A stretch of DNA of 64,000 nt from Spirochaetota bacterium (GTDB lineage: Bacteria > Spirochaetota > UBA12135 > COTS27): assembly GCA_013426755.1 (NCBI GenBank), contig AP019861.1, forward strand, positions 761,580 to 825,579. The letters are read 5' to 3'. The notes under the pieces are model-generated. The model saw only the letters and a list, made by a program, of their open reading frames with translations. It ran no database searches and was not told the DNA's origin. Shown piece by piece: positions 28,347 through 37,635 of the stretch (the stretch's first letter is position 1; each line of letters opens with the position of its first letter). Both the position numbers and the translations under genes were made by a program.

Positions 28347-29381
28347 CTATAGGATGTAGTTTTGTCCAAAAATAGGTTCTAGGGCTCCTTGGTAGGGCGT
28401 TGTTGTGAGCGGGAGAGCGAATAAATGGCCTGCTAGCGGTTCATTACTGAGTTGTGCTTGGTTAAGATTTTCGCGTGCGGTGGTGATGTAAAGCGTTTTA
28501 AGGTCAGCTCCGCCAAAGGCTACACAGGAGACTTGAGAAACAGGCAATTTATAGGTTTCAATGACAGTTCCATTGTGTGCGTAGCTATTTACTTCGCCAG
28601 TACCCCAAGCTGCGTTCCATAGGTTACCTGTATTATCTAGTGTAGACCCGTCTGGGGTACTTTTTTCAGTGGAGCGGTCGCTAAAAAGTTGTGCTCGGTG
28701 CTTGAGCAGTTGGTGAGTGGGTGACGTATTTTGTGAAGGTGCGAGGTCATGATAATGGGTGATACGAAATAATTTCTTATGTGGGCTATCGGTAAAAAAT
28801 AGGTTTTCTTGGTCAAAACATAGGCTATTGGGAATGCGAATATCTCGCTGCATAGATTCCACGATAAGATGTTCTTTCAAAAAGTCAATATCTAACAGAT
28901 TATCTGATTGCTTAGCGGGTAGATTATGAATGTTAGAGTTTTTAGAGGTTATTAAGAACCGATCAGGCAATCTTACGCGGTAAAAACCACCACTAGCTAT
29001 TGAGATGTCTGTTTTATTCATAGTAGAGACCCAGAATGAGCCATCGTAAGCGCCCTTGCCGTCATTAGAACGATTGTGTGGGCTATTTTGCTCGACTTTT
29101 TTAATAAAGACAAGCTGTTCTGTTCTAAAATCAAACCGTTCTATGCCTCGTTCAGTAGAGATCAATAGAAGATCCTTATGAGAAGTGAGCATAGCTGCAC
29201 TTGCCATAACAGGTAGCGTGTAAGTTTGATGATTTTGTGTAATGGGATCAAAGGTCATCAATTTTCGTTCGCTAATATCAAACCAAATGACGACTTTTCG
29301 TAAATAATTCCAAATAACACCTTCTCCTAGTGTGTTTGCACATGCGACAATCGACTTGGGCGTTAGGTGAGAAGCTGTCAT
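28347..29381 (-). CDS. SMP-30/gluconolactonase family protein (probable sugar lactonase)
   Basis: A 344 aa six-bladed beta-propeller. Family landmarks: LGEGVIW with the metal Glu, RSNDGKGAYDGSFWVSTM, RIPNSLCFDQENLFFTDS and STPDGSTLDNTGNLWNAAWG. Members hydrolyse sugar lactones such as galactono- or glucono-lactone. With a sugar-dehydrogenase-like SDR and a KDPGal-type aldolase next door, galactonolactone is a reasonable guess. Small Asn/Ser-rich inserts occur near residues 148-162 and 205-225. Last gene of a four-gene minus-strand run. Confidence 0.85.
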   Translation of the reverse strand: MTASHLTPKSIVACANTLGEGVIWNYLRKVVIWFDISERKLMTFDPITQNHQTYTLPVMASAAMLTSHKDLLLISTERGIERFDFRTEQLVFIKKVEQNSPHNRSNDGKGAYDGSFWVSTMNKTDISIASGGFYRVRLPDRFLITSKNSNIHNLPAKQSDNLLDIDFLKEHLIVESMQRDIRIPNSLCFDQENLFFTDSPHKKLFRITHYHDLAPSQNTSPTHQLLKHRAQLFSDRSTEKSTPDGSTLDNTGNLWNAAWGTGEVNSYAHNGTVIETYKLPVSQVSCVAFGGADLKTLYITTARENLNQAQLSNEPLAGHLFALPLTTTPYQGALEPIFGQNYIL

Positions 29382-29626
29382 TTGAAAAAAAGTAATGCTG
29401 GGGTAAAATTGCGGTTTAGGTTATCGGACTTTCTATCAGTGCTCTGAGTTGATTCTAGTCAATCTCAATCAATCTCGATCAATTTCAATCAATTTCAGTC
29501 AATCTCAATCAATTCTAATTGGTTTCAATTGATTTCTATAACGTCGCTAAGTCTTCATTGCCTTAGCCATTAAATCTTAGCGATTAAATCCTAGCGAGTA
29601 TATTAATTGCAGTTTTAATCCTAGCT
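29382..29626. repeat. Spacer with 10-bp TCAATCTCAA repeats
   Basis: About eight variants of a 10-bp unit (TCAATCTCAA, TCAATTTCAG) at about 29455-29535, followed by a doubled TAGCGATTAAATCC motif. No gene. Confidence 0.65.
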
Positions 29627-30427
29627 TTAATCCCAGTTGGGATGTCTTTTGTAATTAGCCGCGCTCAGTTGTGTTCGCACGGCAGCTACGGCATGTTTTG
29701 CGTTTTCTTTCAATTGGTCTAGAGTGAGAGTTGGATTATATAGGGTATTCCCCAGTCCTATTCCCCAGCATCCTGCCTGCAGGTAGCCATAAATGGTCTC
29801 CTCGTTTGGATGATTGGGAGGAATGGAGGGAGAAGAGGCATGGCTAGTAGGAGTGGTAGAATGGGTAGAATGGGTGGAAGTGGTAGCGTGAGTATTGTAG
29901 TCGGGAATGATGATACTGCCTGTTGCGACAAGGCGTACGTGTGGCGGTAATATGGATTTTAGAGTGCGGATGCCTTGGGGTTTCATGAGCGAAGCGGGGA
30001 ATATTTTAACTAGATCGGCTTGATAATTGAGGGCAGTCATTATTTCTGTTGGTGTGAAGGCGCCTGGAATGGAGACCATTTTAAGGTTTTTGGTTTGCTT
30101 GATGACTTCTGGATGGGTATTGGGAGAGACAATGAATGTTCCCCCTGCGCGGTGGACGTTTTTAACGGAATCGCTGCTTAAAACGGTCCCTGCACCAATA
30201 GTCGCTTGGTTGCTATATTCTTTAGCAATCAATTCAATGCTCGCTAGGGCTGCTTCTGTATTAAGAGTAACTTCTATAAGGGTAATTCCCGCTTCGATAA
30301 GCGTTTCTGCGACAGCGGTAACGTCTTTATGCGGGATTCCCCTCAAAATAGCAATGATTGGCAATGCGTTTTTCGGGAAATGTCGTAAGACTGCAGATGG
30401 CTTATGTGATGATGATTTGGAGAACAT
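29627..30427 (-). CDS. 2-dehydro-3-deoxy-phosphogluconate/phosphogalactonate aldolase family
   Basis: Class I aldolase that splits KDPG or KDPGal to pyruvate and glyceraldehyde-3-phosphate. The 266 aa protein has AILRGI, GITLIEVTLNT (catalytic Glu), IGAGTVLS and VKIFPAS with the Schiff-base Lys, as in the Eda/DgoA family. The phosphate-binding TGG of most members reads TGS. After it comes an insertion of about 30 residues (His/Thr/Ser/Pro-rich) before YLQAGCWGIGLGNTLY. The family is usually 205-215 aa. Context favours the galactonate version, but sequence alone does not separate the two. Confidence 0.88.
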   Translation of the reverse strand: MFSKSSSHKPSAVLRHFPKNALPIIAILRGIPHKDVTAVAETLIEAGITLIEVTLNTEAALASIELIAKEYSNQATIGAGTVLSSDSVKNVHRAGGTFIVSPNTHPEVIKQTKNLKMVSIPGAFTPTEIMTALNYQADLVKIFPASLMKPQGIRTLKSILPPHVRLVATGSIIIPDYNTHATTSTHSTHSTTPTSHASSPSIPPNHPNEETIYGYLQAGCWGIGLGNTLYNPTLTLDQLKENAKHAVAAVRTQLSAANYKRHPNWD

Positions 30428-30863
30428 GATAAAGAGACGGTGATTTCTTTGAGACGGTGGTTTTTTTAATCAATGATTGACTAATGATTAATCAGTAGTT
30501 AATGATTAATAAGTGGTTAATGGATAGATGATCATATGACGTGTTATGGGCTATAAAGAAGGTGTGCTATTATAAATATTTTGTGAAGTGTTATGAGTTA
30601 TAAAGTATGGGTTATGAAGAAGATAGTATTTTGTGATATTCTATGAGATGTTATAGGTTGTTATAAAGAAGATGTGTTATTATAAATATTTTGTGAGGCG
30701 TTCTGTATGGATAGAAATATAAGGAATGCAGATATAAAGAATGCAGATACAAGGAATGCAGATATAAAGAATGCAGATACAAGGAATGCAGATATAAGGA
30801 ATGCAGATATAAGGAATGCAGATATAAGGAATGCAGATATAAGGAATGCAGATATAAGGAATG
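30428..30863. repeat. Spacer with 15-bp minisatellite and a duplicated block
   Basis: A 436 bp gap. A block of about 60-115 bp containing TATAAATATTTTGTGA is duplicated (about 30550-30700). From about 30718 to 30861 there are about ten copies of the 15-bp unit AAGGAATGCAGATAT. The array runs up to the stop codon of the SDR gene. Read on the + strand it gives a pentapeptide series RNADI. Confidence 0.85.
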
Positions 30864-31670
30864 TTATTGTAAGATGCGTCCTGCGTCGACAACGAACGAT
30901 TGTCCTGTTATGGCGCGGCTCCAGTCACTTGCTAGAAAAAGCACGGTGTTAGCAATATCTTGGGGTTGGATTTTGATTTTAAGTGCTTGTGCGGCTAGAC
31001 AATCCTGCCAGGCTTTCGGAGTGAAATGCAATTTTCTTTGCTTAGGCGTTAACACCCACCCTGGTAGAATGCTGTTGACACGAATATTGTAGGAACCGAG
31101 TTCACGGCTGAGCGTTCGTGTCAGACCGATAAGCCCTGCTTTAGCAGTTGTATAGGCAGGCATTTCATGGAGGCCTAACATAAATGAGTTTGAACTGATA
31201 TTGATAATGCTTCCACTACGATTTTTCTTCATTGCTGGGAGGCTTTGTTGTGTGATAAAAACATGAGATTTAAGATTGATAGCGATAAGATCGTCCCATT
31301 TACTGGGAGAGAGAGTTGTCAATGAGTGGCGATTATCATTGGCGACATTATTTATAAGGATTTGAATACCATTTTGGGCGTGAGAGATCTCAGCTACCGC
31401 TTTTTGGATGTGTTCTGGTTTGCTAAGATCAGCGTAGCTAAATAGAGGAGTGGTATTGAGTTGTTTTCTCAGTTTGGTGCAGAGTGCTGCGGCTGCTTTT
31501 TTGTCAATGTCAATAAAGGCTACACGAGCTCCTGCATCTAGTAAGGTTGTGACAATATTTGCTCCGATACCTGAAGCGCCCCCTGTGACTAGAACACTTT
31601 TATTTTTGATCGAGGCTAGAATGGAATTCATAGATAAATATAAAAATACTTTGTTTTTTATATAATACAA
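30864..31670 (-). CDS. SDR family oxidoreductase, sugar 1-dehydrogenase type
   Basis: A 268 aa short-chain dehydrogenase. NAD(P) motif GGASGIGANI, FIDID at the end of beta-2 (Asp favours NAD), NNVAND (NNAG equivalent), catalytic Ser in NISSNSF, and the YxxxK pair in AYTTAKAGLIG. The C-terminal block PGWVLTPKQRKL...QPQDIANTVLFLASD...GQSFVVDAG resembles the galactose/fucose/arabinose 1-dehydrogenase branch as I remember it. That would give the first step of an oxidative galactose route, whose next steps match the neighbouring lactonase and aldolase. Substrate is inferred. Confidence 0.82.
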   Translation of the reverse strand: MYYIKNKVFLYLSMNSILASIKNKSVLVTGGASGIGANIVTTLLDAGARVAFIDIDKKAAAALCTKLRKQLNTTPLFSYADLSKPEHIQKAVAEISHAQNGIQILINNVANDNRHSLTTLSPSKWDDLIAINLKSHVFITQQSLPAMKKNRSGSIINISSNSFMLGLHEMPAYTTAKAGLIGLTRTLSRELGSYNIRVNSILPGWVLTPKQRKLHFTPKAWQDCLAAQALKIKIQPQDIANTVLFLASDWSRAITGQSFVVDAGRILQ

Positions 31671-31809
31671 TAACCTGAGCGGCCTAGACGGATTAGGCTT
31701 TGTTCTAGCTATTTTTGATAGCTAGAATACGATACGAGCCGAAGAGGAATCACAGTTGAGCACACTATATGAGGGGAAGAAATACTGTTGGCAGCGTCTG
31801 GGTTACGTA

Positions 31810-32667
31810 TTAATCTGTGTTATTCTGGGCATATTTGCCCTCTTCATTTCCTCCGGTTGCTTTGTCGAGCTGTTTGGGATAGGGGTAATCAAACCCTAAT
31901 AGCTGGCGTAATAGCGGGGAAGCCTTGTCTAGAACTTGTTTGGAAACACCATTTTTCTGGTCTTCCATAGGTTTAACGAATTTGGGAAGATATTGAATGA
32001 GAATAGCCGTGCGATCAATGGATTTGCTTTTATTGGGCATAGCAGCATGCCAGCATAAGCCATTGAAGAGTACAACATCTCCCGCTTCGCCTAGTGTTCG
32101 TTCACAATGTTTATAAAAATAGGTTTCGTCATCGGGATAAACACAACGTGTCTGGCTATAAGGAATGATGCCCGTAGCACCGGAAGTTTCGGTAAATGGG
32201 TCGAGCATGATGGTTGCTTGGCAATTGAGCGGGAAACTGGCATTGATGCCTAATGGAAAACTCGCTTGTTTGTAGAGGTCCCAATAGGGATAATCAATGT
32301 GAGGTTCTTGTCCTGGTCCGCCTGGCAAAATTCGATTGGCAGCTATCGAGCCGAGGCAAACTTCGCTACCTAAGAAAGCCTTAACAATGGCTATTATTTG
32401 GGGGTGTTGGACCATTTTGGCAAAAATGGCGCCTTTTTCAATCAAATTCCAGACTCGGCGCTGCAGATGTATTTTATCTTGATGTTTCCCATGGAAATGG
32501 GTCACTTGTTCTGTGCTTGTTTCAGAATGTTTGTGAATAAGATTGCGTGCTTCGGTGATTTCCTCTTTACTGAAAGCATTTCTGAGGTAAATATACCCGC
32601 TACCTTTGAGGAGTTCTTGGGCTTGATCGGTTGCTTCTGAAAGTGTTATAGATGCGTGTGTGTTCAT
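31810..32667 (-). CDS. Phytanoyl-CoA dioxygenase (PhyH) family protein
   Basis: A 285 aa Fe(II)/2-oxoglutarate dioxygenase-like protein. The iron triad is visible as HIDYPYW (His and Asp) and the distal His in LCWHAAMPN, with an Arg in DRTAILIQY for 2-oxoglutarate. Members hydroxylate varied small molecules; this substrate is unknown. It is the most upstream gene of the minus-strand run that continues with the SDR, aldolase and lactonase, so it may act on a sugar or sugar-derived substrate. A C-terminal tail of about 25 residues is charged and low complexity. Confidence 0.85.
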   Translation of the reverse strand: MNTHASITLSEATDQAQELLKGSGYIYLRNAFSKEEITEARNLIHKHSETSTEQVTHFHGKHQDKIHLQRRVWNLIEKGAIFAKMVQHPQIIAIVKAFLGSEVCLGSIAANRILPGGPGQEPHIDYPYWDLYKQASFPLGINASFPLNCQATIMLDPFTETSGATGIIPYSQTRCVYPDDETYFYKHCERTLGEAGDVVLFNGLCWHAAMPNKSKSIDRTAILIQYLPKFVKPMEDQKNGVSKQVLDKASPLLRQLLGFDYPYPKQLDKATGGNEEGKYAQNNTD

Positions 32668-33457
32668 CGGATACCCTCCAATACAATAAACATTACTATT
32701 ATTTGAATAAACGTTACCGCTTATTCACTAAACATTACTATTATTTGAATAAACGTTACCGCTTATTCAATAAACGTTACTACTTTTTGGATAAATATTA
32801 CTACTTGTTAGAAATAAGTTATTGGGTTAGAAAAATTTAATGATTTGCCTAAGTTTGATTGTATAATTAATGGGGTAGCCTGTGTAGGTTATATCGTTTT
32901 ATCAATATGCTAATAATTACCGCTTTAGAGGAAATGTTTGAAGGGGGTGTTTGAAAATTCCTTTCATTCAATTGTAGTTTTTCGTCAAATTTAGAGTCTC
33001 GAATCCGTATTTTAGTTATTAATTAGCATACCGTACAAAATAGCCTTAGCTCCTTATAAATAGCCTTATTTTTAGAAATAGGCTTAGTTAGAAATGGGCT
33101 TAGCTTATTAGATAGGTCGGTAATGTTATGAATACTATGGTTATGAATACTGTGATTTTGGCGGCAATTTTTAACGGCAATTAATAGAATATATTTTAAT
33201 GCGTGTTAATATGTTTTTACTAAATATTTACTGATATTATTATTAGTATAGTATAATATAGCGTAATATTGTATAATATAGTGTGATATTGTATAATATT
33301 GATGAATTGATCTCTTATGATATATTGTTTTTGGGGGACTGCTTCTATTTTTCCTTGTCTCGTTGTTATAAGCATGATTTATAAGGGACAAAAAGCAAAT
33401 CTATTCAAGTACGTTCTCAAATTTATAAACATTTAATAAATCAATGACTGCAATTGT
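32668..33457. repeat. 790-bp intergenic region with repeats
   Basis: Upstream of the PhyH-family gene there are two and a half copies of a unit of about 45-50 bp (AATAAACATTACTATTATTTG, then AATAAACGTTACCGCTTATT) at about 32688-32810, which must overlap the promoter region of that gene. Further on, short TAGTATAATATAGCGTAATA-type repeats lie at about 33240-33300. No gene is seen. Confidence 0.6.
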
Positions 33458-33530
33458 GCCCATATAGCTCAGTTGGCAGAGCACTTGCATGGTAAGCAAG
33501 AGGTCAGCAGTTCGACCCTGCTTATGGGCT
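33458..33530 (+). tRNA. tRNA-Thr (GGT)
   Basis: Cloverleaf: acceptor GCCCATA (33458-33464) with TATGGGC (33523-33529), D-arm GCTCAGTTGGCAGAGC, anticodon stem CTTGC/GCAAG around the loop ATGGTAA with anticodon GGT at 33491-33493, and T-arm with GTTCGAC. CCA is not encoded. It reads ACC/ACU threonine codons. Confidence 0.97.
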
Positions 33531-33537
33531 ATTTTAA

Positions 33538-33571
<34 letters not shown>

Positions 33572-33766
33572 ATAATATATGTTCTATACAGGTTTTTGAT
33601 ATAAAGGTTTTAATAAATAATGGCTGCTTGGTTGCTGTGCTACCGACATTGGCTTTACTAAATGATAATGCAGTCTGCTCGACATTTTACATAAGCGTTT
33701 GACTGTCTTAGGGACACTGGTTTTATTTTTTATTAAATAACAATGCAATCTATTAAATCGGTTTAT

Positions 33767-33842
33767 GAGCCAGTAGCTCCAATTGGTAGAGCCATGGACT
33801 CCAACTCCGTGTGTTGTGAGGGTTCGAATCCTTCCTGGCTCG
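33767..33842 (+). tRNA. tRNA-Trp (CCA)
   Basis: Acceptor GAGCCAG (33767-33773) with CTGGCTC (33835-33841), discriminator G, D-arm GCTCCAATTGGTAGAGC, anticodon stem ATGGA/TCCGT around the loop CTCCAAC with anticodon CCA at 33801-33803, and T-loop GTTCGAATC. CCA tail not encoded. tRNA-Trp immediately before secE-nusG is a widespread bacterial arrangement. Confidence 0.97.
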
Positions 33843-34254
33843 CTTCTTTTTTTATTGAAACTGCAAGGTTAAAATAGGAGGTATTATACTTGCTTTATCG
33901 ATGATTTTGTATTATCTTATTTATGTATAGATTTTACGCATTTTATGAGTGATTTTATGCCGTGAAGACGGATTGTATAGCGGATTGTATAGATTTTATG
34001 TGTATTGTAAGTCGTTTTATATTGTGAATACTGATCATATAGGTTTTGTGTGTGTTATAAGTCGTTTTGTATTGTGAATACTGATCATATAGATTTTGTG
34101 TGTGTTATAAGTCGTTTTATGTTATGAATACTGATCGTATAGATTTTATGTATGATGTGTTTTATGAATAGTGTTATGCAGTAAGGACTGCGTTGTACAG
34201 GTTTTGTATGTTGTATGAAAAGTATTATGTAATTGAATGCTGATTTTAAAGATT
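33843..34254. repeat. secE leader with 50-bp tandem repeats
   Basis: A 412 bp gap. From about 33985 to 34160 there are three clear copies (plus a partial) of a unit of exactly 50 bp containing TATAAGTCGTTTTATATTGT and GAATACTGATCATATAG; the TAAGTCG cores start at 34009, 34059 and 34109. Each unit contains the palindrome TGATCA. No gene. Confidence 0.8.
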
Positions 34255-34554
34255 ATGAAGAAATTAATGCAATTTATTAAAGAAATTTATGTCGAAGTCA
34301 AGGACAAAACCACGTGGCCTACTCGTGATGATGTTCTCAATACAACAATTGTTGTCTCGATGTCCATCATTATTATTTCATTTTTGCTGTATGTTGTTGA
34401 TATTATCTCTTCTACGGCGATCAGGTTTGTCGTTGTTGAGCGTGTCAATCAACTCAAAGTATTTATCAATGAATTTACATTTATTCTTTTTGCGGTAGTG
34501 ATGCTTGTTGGTATCATTATTTATAATAGAATTAAGGCGCGATTGCCTAGGTGA
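34255..34554 (+). CDS. secE: Preprotein translocase subunit SecE (with extra C-terminal hydrophobic segment)
   Basis: Small essential subunit of the SecYEG channel. The family signature EVKDKTTWPTRDDVLNTTIVV (split across residues about 13-33) leads into a membrane helix (about 28-52). At 99 aa it is longer than the common 60-65 aa single-helix type and has a second hydrophobic stretch at residues 72-91 (FTFILFAVVMLVGIIIYNRI). The ATG at 34255 (MKKLMQ) is preferred to the ATG six codons upstream. Followed by nusG as usual, but after a 585 bp gap. Confidence 0.9.
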   Translation: MKKLMQFIKEIYVEVKDKTTWPTRDDVLNTTIVVSMSIIIISFLLYVVDIISSTAIRFVVVERVNQLKVFINEFTFILFAVVMLVGIIIYNRIKARLPR

Positions 34555-35139
34555 AGCAATGGCAGTTTGGATGAATTGATATGATTTTGGGGTAAATTGG
34601 AACCTGCGTCTGTGTTTTTTAGAACCTGCGTCTGTGTTTTTGCGTACAATAAAGTACTTGCGTTCGGTAAAGCACGATTGCCTAAAGAAGCAGAAACGAA
34701 GCAGAAATGGAATTTTTGATAAATTGATGTTTTTTATCTGTGTTTTGTCTATGTTTTCACGTATAAAGTTTAGCAACGTGTCGTATTCAATGATTTTTTG
34801 TATAGATCTGAGGTAATAATTTCTGTATGGTTTTACAATGATGATATAACAATGTGTCATAACAAAATAATGATGACGCAACAATGTGTCGTAATGAAAT
34901 AATGATGATACAACAATACGGTATAACAAAATAATGCAGCGCGGGAAGTAAAATTCTGGATAAAATCTATAAATCTATAGACCTGTGTACTTGTTGATGT
35001 GCTGTCTGTGTTGCTGTCCGTGTATGAGTAGGAGTGTCTTAGTGCAGATCATTGTAAGAATAGCTTAGTGAGAATGGATGATTTGATAGGAAAAGGTAAA
35101 TAAGAAAAGGTAAATGATTGAATATAAAAGGATGACTTA
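34555..35139. repeat. secE-nusG spacer with repeats
   Basis: A 585 bp gap where genes are usually adjacent. AACCTGCGTCTGTGTTTTT is doubled (about 34600-34640), and a unit of about 38-50 bp with AACAATGTGTCATAACAAAA is repeated three to four times (about 34835-34935). A doubled GGAAAAGGTAAATAAGA motif lies before nusG. No gene. Confidence 0.65.
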
Positions 35140-35697
35140 GTGGAAATGACCGAATTGACTTCACAAGATTACAAATGGTTTGTTGTACACACACAGACAG
35201 GCAAGGAATTTGCCGCTAAAAAATCTCTTGAAAATAGGACACGTGAAGAGAATGTGACAGGAATTAAAGAAATAGTTGTTCCCGTATACCATGAAACCGT
35301 TTATAAGAATGGAAAAAAGACAAAAATCGAGAAAAAATCTTTCCCCGGTTATATCTGCATTCAAATGATCATGGACGTTGCCCTTAAAAATTTTGTTAAA
35401 GAAACACCCTATATCACTAACTTTCTCGTCCAAGGTACAGGAGAACCCGTTGCTTTGAGTAAAAGCGAAATCAATGCCATTGTCAGTAAGGGGCAGGAAG
35501 AGGCGACTGAAATTGTATCCATGCAGATTGATTTCGATGTTGGGCAGAAGGTCCTTATCGTTGATGGTCCGTTCAATAATTTTTCTGGTACAGTCACCGC
35601 CGTCTTTCCAGATAAAGGAAAGGTCAATGTCAATATTGAAATATTTGGTAGAGAAACTCCTGTGGAAATTGATTATTATAAGGTTAAGAAAAATTAA
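35140..35697 (+). CDS. nusG: Transcription termination/antitermination factor NusG
   Basis: Binds RNA polymerase and couples it to Rho or the ribosome. The 185 aa protein has WFVVHTQTGKE and the NGN domain with KKSFPGYICIQM, then a C-terminal KOW domain with VLIVDGPFNNFSGTV. The start is GTG at 35140, seven bases after AAGGA; the ATG two codons later is the alternative. There is no large insertion. Confidence 0.97.
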   Translation: MEMTELTSQDYKWFVVHTQTGKEFAAKKSLENRTREENVTGIKEIVVPVYHETVYKNGKKTKIEKKSFPGYICIQMIMDVALKNFVKETPYITNFLVQGTGEPVALSKSEINAIVSKGQEEATEIVSMQIDFDVGQKVLIVDGPFNNFSGTVTAVFPDKGKVNVNIEIFGRETPVEIDYYKVKKN

Positions 35698-36236
35698 AGC
35701 CCCCAAAATCCATCAGCCCGTACTGTAAGGCCCATAAAACCAAGCAACTTGTACTCTAAATCTATCAGCCCGTACTGTAAAGCCTATAAAACCAAGCAAC
35801 TTGTACTCTGAATTCTGCAAAACCAAGTGTCCCGTATTTTGTAAAACTTGTAAAACGGCCGACATGTGCTCTAATGCCCGCAAAACCAAGTGATTTGTAC
35901 TGTAATGTCTTTGAAATTAGGCAACCTGTGCTGCATTGCACGTCATATCATTTTTTTTATGTTCATTTCCTGTTTTGAATCACACGACTCTAAGAAAGTA
36001 GACAAATATAGCCACTCATGTTATAATTTCATTGTAATATAGGGATTGGAGCGTATTCAATATAGAAATTTTTGTGATTGGAATATATTCAATATAGGGA
36101 TTTTTGCGATTGAGATATTCCATGTAGGAATTTTAGTCGTAATATAAGAATTGAAATAAAAAAAATTGAAATAAAGAAGAATAGATAAAGAAGAAGTAAA
36201 GAGAATTGAAATAAAGAAGATAGCGAGACCTTCTAG
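35698..36236. repeat. nusG-rplK spacer with duplicated block
   Basis: A 539 bp gap. A block of about 63 bp containing CAGCCCGTACTGTAAGGCCC and AAACCAAGCAACTTGTACTC is duplicated (about 35716-35815), with more degenerate partial copies to about 35930. Then ATTGGAATATATTCAATATA-type repeats follow (about 36045-36130), and purine-rich GAAATAAAGAAGA repeats lie just before rplK. Confidence 0.65.
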
Positions 36237-36662
36237 ATGCCTAAAAAACCTGCCAAAGAAATAAAACTGCAGATCCAGTCAGGAAAAGCAACTCCAGCGC
36301 CTCCCGTAGGAACAGCACTTGGCCCAACAGGTGTCAATATGATGAGTTTCTGTAAAGAATTTAATGATAAAACCAAAGACAATGAAGGGCTTGTTGTTCC
36401 TGTAGTGGTGAGTATTTATGATGATAAAAGTTTCTCATTTGTCATCAAATCACCTCCTGCGGCTGTGCTTATTAAAAAGGTATTGAAATTGGAGAAAGGT
36501 TCTGGTGAACCCAATAAAAACAAGGTTTCTACGATCAAACACGCACAACTCGAGGAAATTGCTAAAATCAAGCAAAAAGACCTCAACGCAAACGATATCA
36601 ATGCCGCTGTGAAAATCATTGCCGGTACGGCGCGCAGCATGGGTGTTGTCGTAGAAGAGTAA
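36237..36662 (+). CDS. rplK: 50S ribosomal protein L11
   Basis: A 141 aa L11 of normal length. The N-terminal domain has [20 protein letters not shown] with [12 protein letters not shown], and the C-terminal RNA-binding domain ends [14 protein letters not shown]. Binds 23S rRNA at the GTPase-associated centre. Confidence 0.98.
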   Translation: MPKKPAKEIKLQIQSGKATPAPPVGTALGPTGVNMMSFCKEFNDKTKDNEGLVVPVVVSIYDDKSFSFVIKSPPAAVLIKKVLKLEKGSGEPNKNKVSTIKHAQLEEIAKIKQKDLNANDINAAVKIIAGTARSMGVVVEE

Positions 36663-36865
36663 CGCAAAAAATGTATTTATATCAGAATGTATGACTTTGT
36701 ATGATTGTTTTAGCAGAAAGGCAACATGAAAAAATCTGTACTTATGTTAAAATACACGGCTTTGTATGACTGTTGTTGTGGAAAAGTAACATAAAAATCA
36801 GTATTTATGTTAAAATATATGATTGACTGCTAAGCGTATTGTATAGATGCATTGTTCTTAAGAAG

Positions 36866-37552
36866 ATGAGTAAAAAAAAAAGTAAGCGCTACCGTTCTAT
36901 TTCAGCCACAACGGGGGTATTTCACGTAGAGGACGCTATTGGCAAGTTGAAAGAGCAGCCGAGTGTCAAATTTGATGAAAACGTAGAGTGTTCCTTCGCT
37001 CTTAATTTGCTAAAAAAACACGTTGTGCGCGATACACTCGTTTACGAACACAATTTTGGTAAAACAAAGCGCGTGCTTGTCTTTGCTAAGGGCAAATATG
37101 CTGATGAAGCTAAAGCGGCGGGTGCTGATTTCGTTGGAGATACGGAATTTATTGAGAAAATTAAGGGCGGATGGCTTGAATTTGATGTCGTCATTGCTGT
37201 TCCCGATATGATGAAAGACCTTGCTAAAATAGCGCAAATCTTAGGATCACGAGGACTCATGCCTTCGCCTAAAGCGAAGACTATCACCCTTAAGGTGACT
37301 GAAGCTGTTAAGGCGGTCAAAGCAGGTCGACGTGAATTTCGCGCCAATAGTGAAGGTGTTCTTAATTTTCCAGTTGGGAAAAAGAGTATGTCTGATAAGG
37401 CCCTAGCCGAGAATACACGAATTCTTTATGACGCCGTTCTTAAGAAAAAACCACCAGACTTAAAAGGTGATTATATCAGGTCAATTTATATCACCACCAC
37501 TATGGGGCGCTCTGTTAAACTCAATACGCGCCAATTGTTTAAAGAAGGTTGA
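36866..37552 (+). CDS. rplA: 50S ribosomal protein L1
   Basis: A 228 aa L1 with the family core VVIAVPDMMKDLAKIAQILG, GLMPSPKAKT (the L1 signature region) and the C-terminal block TTMGRSVKLNT. The ATG at 36866 fits the family start; a TTG nine codons upstream would be an odd extension. An A10 run (36872-36881) directly after the start codon encodes the lysines of MSKKKS and is a possible slippage site. In many bacteria L1 represses its own operon; no target is evident here. Confidence 0.96.
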   Translation: MSKKKSKRYRSISATTGVFHVEDAIGKLKEQPSVKFDENVECSFALNLLKKHVVRDTLVYEHNFGKTKRVLVFAKGKYADEAKAAGADFVGDTEFIEKIKGGWLEFDVVIAVPDMMKDLAKIAQILGSRGLMPSPKAKTITLKVTEAVKAVKAGRREFRANSEGVLNFPVGKKSMSDKALAENTRILYDAVLKKKPPDLKGDYIRSIYITTTMGRSVKLNTRQLFKEG

Positions 37553-37635
37553 AAGAAAGTTGATTTTTCTATTATTTTTTAAAAAAAATTGTATATTTGA
37601 AGACTCTTTAGAAGGTTATAGCGCCGCATTTTTCT

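Noticed and set aside
30707..30952. Pentapeptide-repeat protein on the + strand
   Set aside because: It is a direct reading of a 15-bp minisatellite that then runs antisense into the SDR gene; kept only as a finding, not as a gene.
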